Both the position numbers and the translations under genes were made by a program. Below, one piece after another: positions 6,694-9,365 of a DNA stretch of 9,365 nucleotides. A model generated the notes under the pieces. It searched no databases and was not told the DNA's origin. It saw only the letters and a list, made by a program, of their open reading frames with translations. The DNA comes from Bacteroidales bacterium UBA6346 (GTDB taxonomy: Bacteria; Bacteroidota; Bacteroidia; Bacteroidales; UBA932), in the NCBI GenBank assembly GCA_002438905.1, contig DJSA01000105.1:8467-17831 (forward strand). Direction: 5' to 3'. How positions within the stretch are numbered: the first letter of the stretch is position 1; every line of letters begins with the position of its first letter.

Positions 6694-8226
6694 CTATTTC
6701 ACAGGATATCCATCGACAGACACGAGTTCGCTCAGATAGAACTCGGCGATGTTCACGGCCTTCGGATCCAGCCCCTCAAACAGTTCAACCGGACGTATCT
6801 TCACATAACGCCCCTTCACCGCCGTCTGCACCTGCGACCAATATTCCCTGACCGGCCAGTCCATCTCGACGGTAGTGAGAAGCTTCCAGTCGTTCCCTTC
6901 ATCGAGAGTGCTGTAATTGGCAATGCTGCCGCCGTCCCGCACGGTCTTGAATTCAAAGGAGCTTTCCGCGTAAACCTCGCATCTCTTGACCTTCTGCTCA
7001 TTAAATTTGGCCGACTGCAGAATCCCCGCGCCTCCGAGACTGTACTCACGCCCGAGGTCAATCACCATGATGATGTTCGGAATCTCACGCGAGCCCTCGA
7101 ACAGAGTCGGGACAATCGAATGCAGATTCTTGTCGGCGGGCTCGTATGTATAGTCGTCCCATGAAGGATTTGACACAGCCCCGTTCCATTGCGTTCCCCA
7201 TGTAGTCTCCGGTCTTCCGTCGAAGGCGTATGTAGCAAACCATTGCAGATCAAGAGTTTCCCCATACCAATGCTCCTGAGAATTGACATAGACGAGCTTC
7301 CAGCCCGTGCGGTCAACCGGACGATAGACATATTTCGGATTGGTGACGACAAGATAACGTACCTCCTCCGAAGCGCCTACCGGACAAGAGCTGCCGTCAA
7401 GCCTGAGCGGAAGCAGATAGGTCTCATCGGAAGAGAGTCCATTCCTGCTCAGATGTAGTTTACCCTTGACGATTTCCGTCTTGGCTGTAACGTTGATCCC
7501 GTCGAAGGACCATGCCGATGCAGGAAGCAGGCCGTATGATGTGGCGTTCTTCGCATTGTATTCATCCACAAGGGTTTCAAGACCATCCGTGACAATCTTT
7601 CCGACAAACGGGGTGAGGTTGCTCTCGCTGTACTCGACCTTGGCCTCGATGTCGATGTCAAGTTCCCTCAATGCAATCTCCGCTCTTATGTCCGACTGAT
7701 CCGGCCACACAACCTCCGGACCATTGATGTCGAAACGGTAGAGAACCGTGCTGCTTGAAGTGTTGACGGTGTCGGTTTCGCTCCGCAGGGCGACCGGAAG
7801 AACCAGGGTCTTCCCCTCAGCCCGAAGCGCCTGCCGATAGATGTCCTCCGGAGAAAAGACCAGAGGGACATAGCGGCTGCGCGATTTTCCCAAGAGTGAG
7901 ACCTCGTCCCCGTCCTTTATGGAATATGAGCTTTCGTCAATTATTTCCAGGCTGCCCTCGTCATAGCCGAAAGTCTCGCAGGCTTTGGCGAGGCTCATGA
8001 CCTCAATCTGGGCGAATGCGTCCCCGTCAGGATTGCCGCCGCCCTTCAGGACAAGAATCGAGTCCTTGTATTCCTTGACGGTATTTCCGCTGCGGAGTTC
8101 CCGCACGCCGCTGTTCTTGATTGACAGAATCCTGTTATACCGGTCAGGAAAAAGCTTGTATTCCTCCCTGCACGAGGCAAGGAGCAGCACAGACAAAAAT
8201 ATGGTTGCTATAGATATTCTTTTCAT
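6694..8226 (-). CDS. DUF1735 / F5-F8 type C surface glycan-binding lipoprotein
   Basis: The 510-residue protein has a lipoprotein signal (lipobox LLASC, Cys19) followed by acidic REEYKLF, consistent with surface export. Residues about 30-170 and 175-300 look like two DUF1735-type beta-sandwich domains; the second carries the family's YNAKNATSYGLLP and DETYLLPLRL patterns. From about residue 305 an F5/8 type C (discoidin-like) domain begins at DRTGWKLVYV and includes DGRPETTWG, IPNIIMVIDLG, EGNDWKLL and GRYVKIRP. Proteins with this architecture sit next to SusD in PULs and act as surface glycan-binding proteins. The ATG at 8224-8226 is 42 nt after the SusD stop, so the two are probably co-transcribed. 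The C-terminal domain is clearly related to that of the frameshifted lipoprotein at 4840-6453, suggesting duplication or domain sharing. Confidence 0.88.
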   Translation of the reverse strand: MKRISIATIFLSVLLLASCREEYKLFPDRYNRILSIKNSGVRELRSGNTVKEYKDSILVLKGGGNPDGDAFAQIEVMSLAKACETFGYDEGSLEIIDESSYSIKDGDEVSLLGKSRSRYVPLVFSPEDIYRQALRAEGKTLVLPVALRSETDTVNTSSSTVLYRFDINGPEVVWPDQSDIRAEIALRELDIDIEAKVEYSESNLTPFVGKIVTDGLETLVDEYNAKNATSYGLLPASAWSFDGINVTAKTEIVKGKLHLSRNGLSSDETYLLPLRLDGSSCPVGASEEVRYLVVTNPKYVYRPVDRTGWKLVYVNSQEHWYGETLDLQWFATYAFDGRPETTWGTQWNGAVSNPSWDDYTYEPADKNLHSIVPTLFEGSREIPNIIMVIDLGREYSLGGAGILQSAKFNEQKVKRCEVYAESSFEFKTVRDGGSIANYSTLDEGNDWKLLTTVEMDWPVREYWSQVQTAVKGRYVKIRPVELFEGLDPKAVNIAEFYLSELVSVDGYPVK

Positions 8227-8268
8227 TGCAAATCATTGGTTTCATGTTTCATCATCAGCGCAAGAGTA

Positions 8269-9365
8269 TCAATATCCCGGAGCCTGGACCATGTTAGGGT
8301 TGGAATACACCTCATTGTTGGAGACAGGCATAAGGTACATCCTGTCGTTCCAGTCGAACGGCTGAGCTATATCGACAACCTCATTGAACGAGGCGAACGA
8401 CGGGGAGGTCTGCACGGCATTGAGCCCCTTCCAGTTGCCGGTGGAAAGCCTCTCGCGCCCTTGAAGGTAGCGGCGAATGTCGTAGTAGCGGTAGCCCTCA
8501 AGCCAGCACTCGACAAAGCGCTCGTCCAGCACGGCCTGAAGCGCAGTCTTGCCCTTCTCCGCAAGCAGTGCCTCCGTCCATGGAACTATACCGGCACGCC
8601 CGCGCACCTTGTTCACATACGATATGGCCACGCCATCGTTGCCGCACTGGGCCTCGCATTCGGCGAGCGAGAGGTACATCTCCGCAAGCCGCACAATCGG
8701 GAACGGAGCCTTGCAGGAGGCGTAGTTGTTGCTCCAGCCGGTGCCCGTGTATTGGAAGTTCGGATGCACCCACTTCTTGTTGAGCCAGCCGGTCACGACA
8801 TAGTTCCTCGTTCCCCAGATGCCGGCGTCATATCCGGTTTTCGTATTGTTCCGCATTTCGCTGTACAGAGGGTTCCCGGCGGCAATCTTCGTCGAGTATT
8901 CGTCCCCGTCGAATGAGATTGCGGCGTAGTAGCGCGGCTCGCGGCGGACATTTATCTTCGTGATGTCCGGGTTCGTAAGTCCGGCGGAGGTGTGGTACTC
9001 CGATTCCGGCCAGAAAGAGGGATCTTCCTCGGGAAGAAAGCCATTATCCGTGAAGAAATGCTCCACGGTGTAGAGGGTCGGCGAGAGTCCGCCCCAGCCT
9101 CCGACGTTGGTGTTGGTGTCATTCTTCAGCACCCAGTGAGGCAAGGATGACATGAATGTGCTGTTATCGTCAGTTCCGCCCTGCACGACGAATCCCCAGA
9201 CAGTCTCGGTGTTGCCGTTGTCAGGCGATGAGCACATCACATAGCGCATAAGCACAACCTGCTTCCTGAAGGCCTCCGCATCGGCGTCCGAACCGAGTCC
9301 CGGAATCACAGGAAGACCTATCTTCTGGTTCTCGCGCAGCGTCTCGGAATCCTCAAGCGAGAACA
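8269..9365 (-). CDS. SusD/RagB-family starch-binding-like outer membrane lipoprotein, C-terminal part
   Basis: The frame is open from the right edge, beginning FSLEDSETLRENQKIGLP, and ends with TGA at 8269-8271, giving 364 residues, roughly the C-terminal two thirds of a 500-600-residue SusD homologue. Typical features are PIVRLAEMYLSLAECEAQCG, the SYVNKVRGRAG helix, ERFVECWLEGYRYYDIRRY and the closing MYLMPVSNNEVYSNPNMVQ. SusD proteins cap the SusC TonB-dependent transporter and help bind oligosaccharides for import. The signal peptide and N-terminal helices are outside the window, as is the expected susC partner upstream. It is the first gene seen in the minus-strand operon. A GTG at 9307-9309 lies inside the open frame and is not the start. 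Confidence 0.93.
   Translation of the reverse strand, partial: FSLEDSETLRENQKIGLPVIPGLGSDADAEAFRKQVVLMRYVMCSSPDNGNTETVWGFVVQGGTDDNSTFMSSLPHWVLKNDTNTNVGGWGGLSPTLYTVEHFFTDNGFLPEEDPSFWPESEYHTSAGLTNPDITKINVRREPRYYAAISFDGDEYSTKIAAGNPLYSEMRNNTKTGYDAGIWGTRNYVVTGWLNKKWVHPNFQYTGTGWSNNYASCKAPFPIVRLAEMYLSLAECEAQCGNDGVAISYVNKVRGRAGIVPWTEALLAEKGKTALQAVLDERFVECWLEGYRYYDIRRYLQGRERLSTGNWKGLNAVQTSPSFASFNEVVDIAQPFDWNDRMYLMPVSNNEVYSNPNMVQAPGY

Overview
The window looks like chromosome of a gut-type member of the Bacteroidales (Bacteroides/Alistipes/Prevotella-like; genus not determinable by eye). The evidence is a SusD-family protein, DUF1735-type and fimbrillin-like lipoproteins, lipoprotein signal peptides, a TAnnTTTG/TTTG promoter, and start codons without strong Shine-Dalgarno sequences. 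It shows the downstream half of a polysaccharide utilisation locus (PUL) and its boundary with unrelated genes.

Layout, left to right. Positions 1-192 (+) hold the last 63 codons of a probable TGS-domain nucleoside (uridine) kinase. A hairpin at 200-234 separates it from a convergent AAA_14/DUF4143 ATPase (246-1595, -). That ATPase has its own promoter, with a 17-bp direct repeat placed in the promoter spacer and at the ribosome binding site. All remaining genes lie on the minus strand and read as one operon from right to left: SusD-like glycan-binding protein (8269 to past 9365), DUF1735/F5-F8-type-C lipoprotein (6694-8226), a 55-residue small ORF (6464-6631), a fimbrillin-like/F5-F8-type-C lipoprotein gene broken by two frameshifts (4840-6453), a GH43-like lipoprotein (3781-4818), a GH27 alpha-galactosidase-like lipoprotein with a C-terminal carbohydrate-binding module (2124-3740), and a carbohydrate-esterase-like alpha/beta hydrolase remnant (1646-2102) that has lost its catalytic serine region.

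Inferred joint role: SusD and the two lipoproteins would capture a glycan at the cell surface, the GH43-like and GH27 proteins would trim it (the GH27 suggests terminal alpha-galactose), and the esterase once removed acyl groups. The SusC partner and any regulator would lie beyond the right edge. Two of the seven PUL genes seen look damaged, so the locus may be decaying in this strain, or the assembly may carry indel errors; the esterase deletion is too large for a simple read error. The most notable items are the ATPase promoter repeat pair, the small ORF, the doubly frameshifted lipoprotein and the internally deleted esterase.
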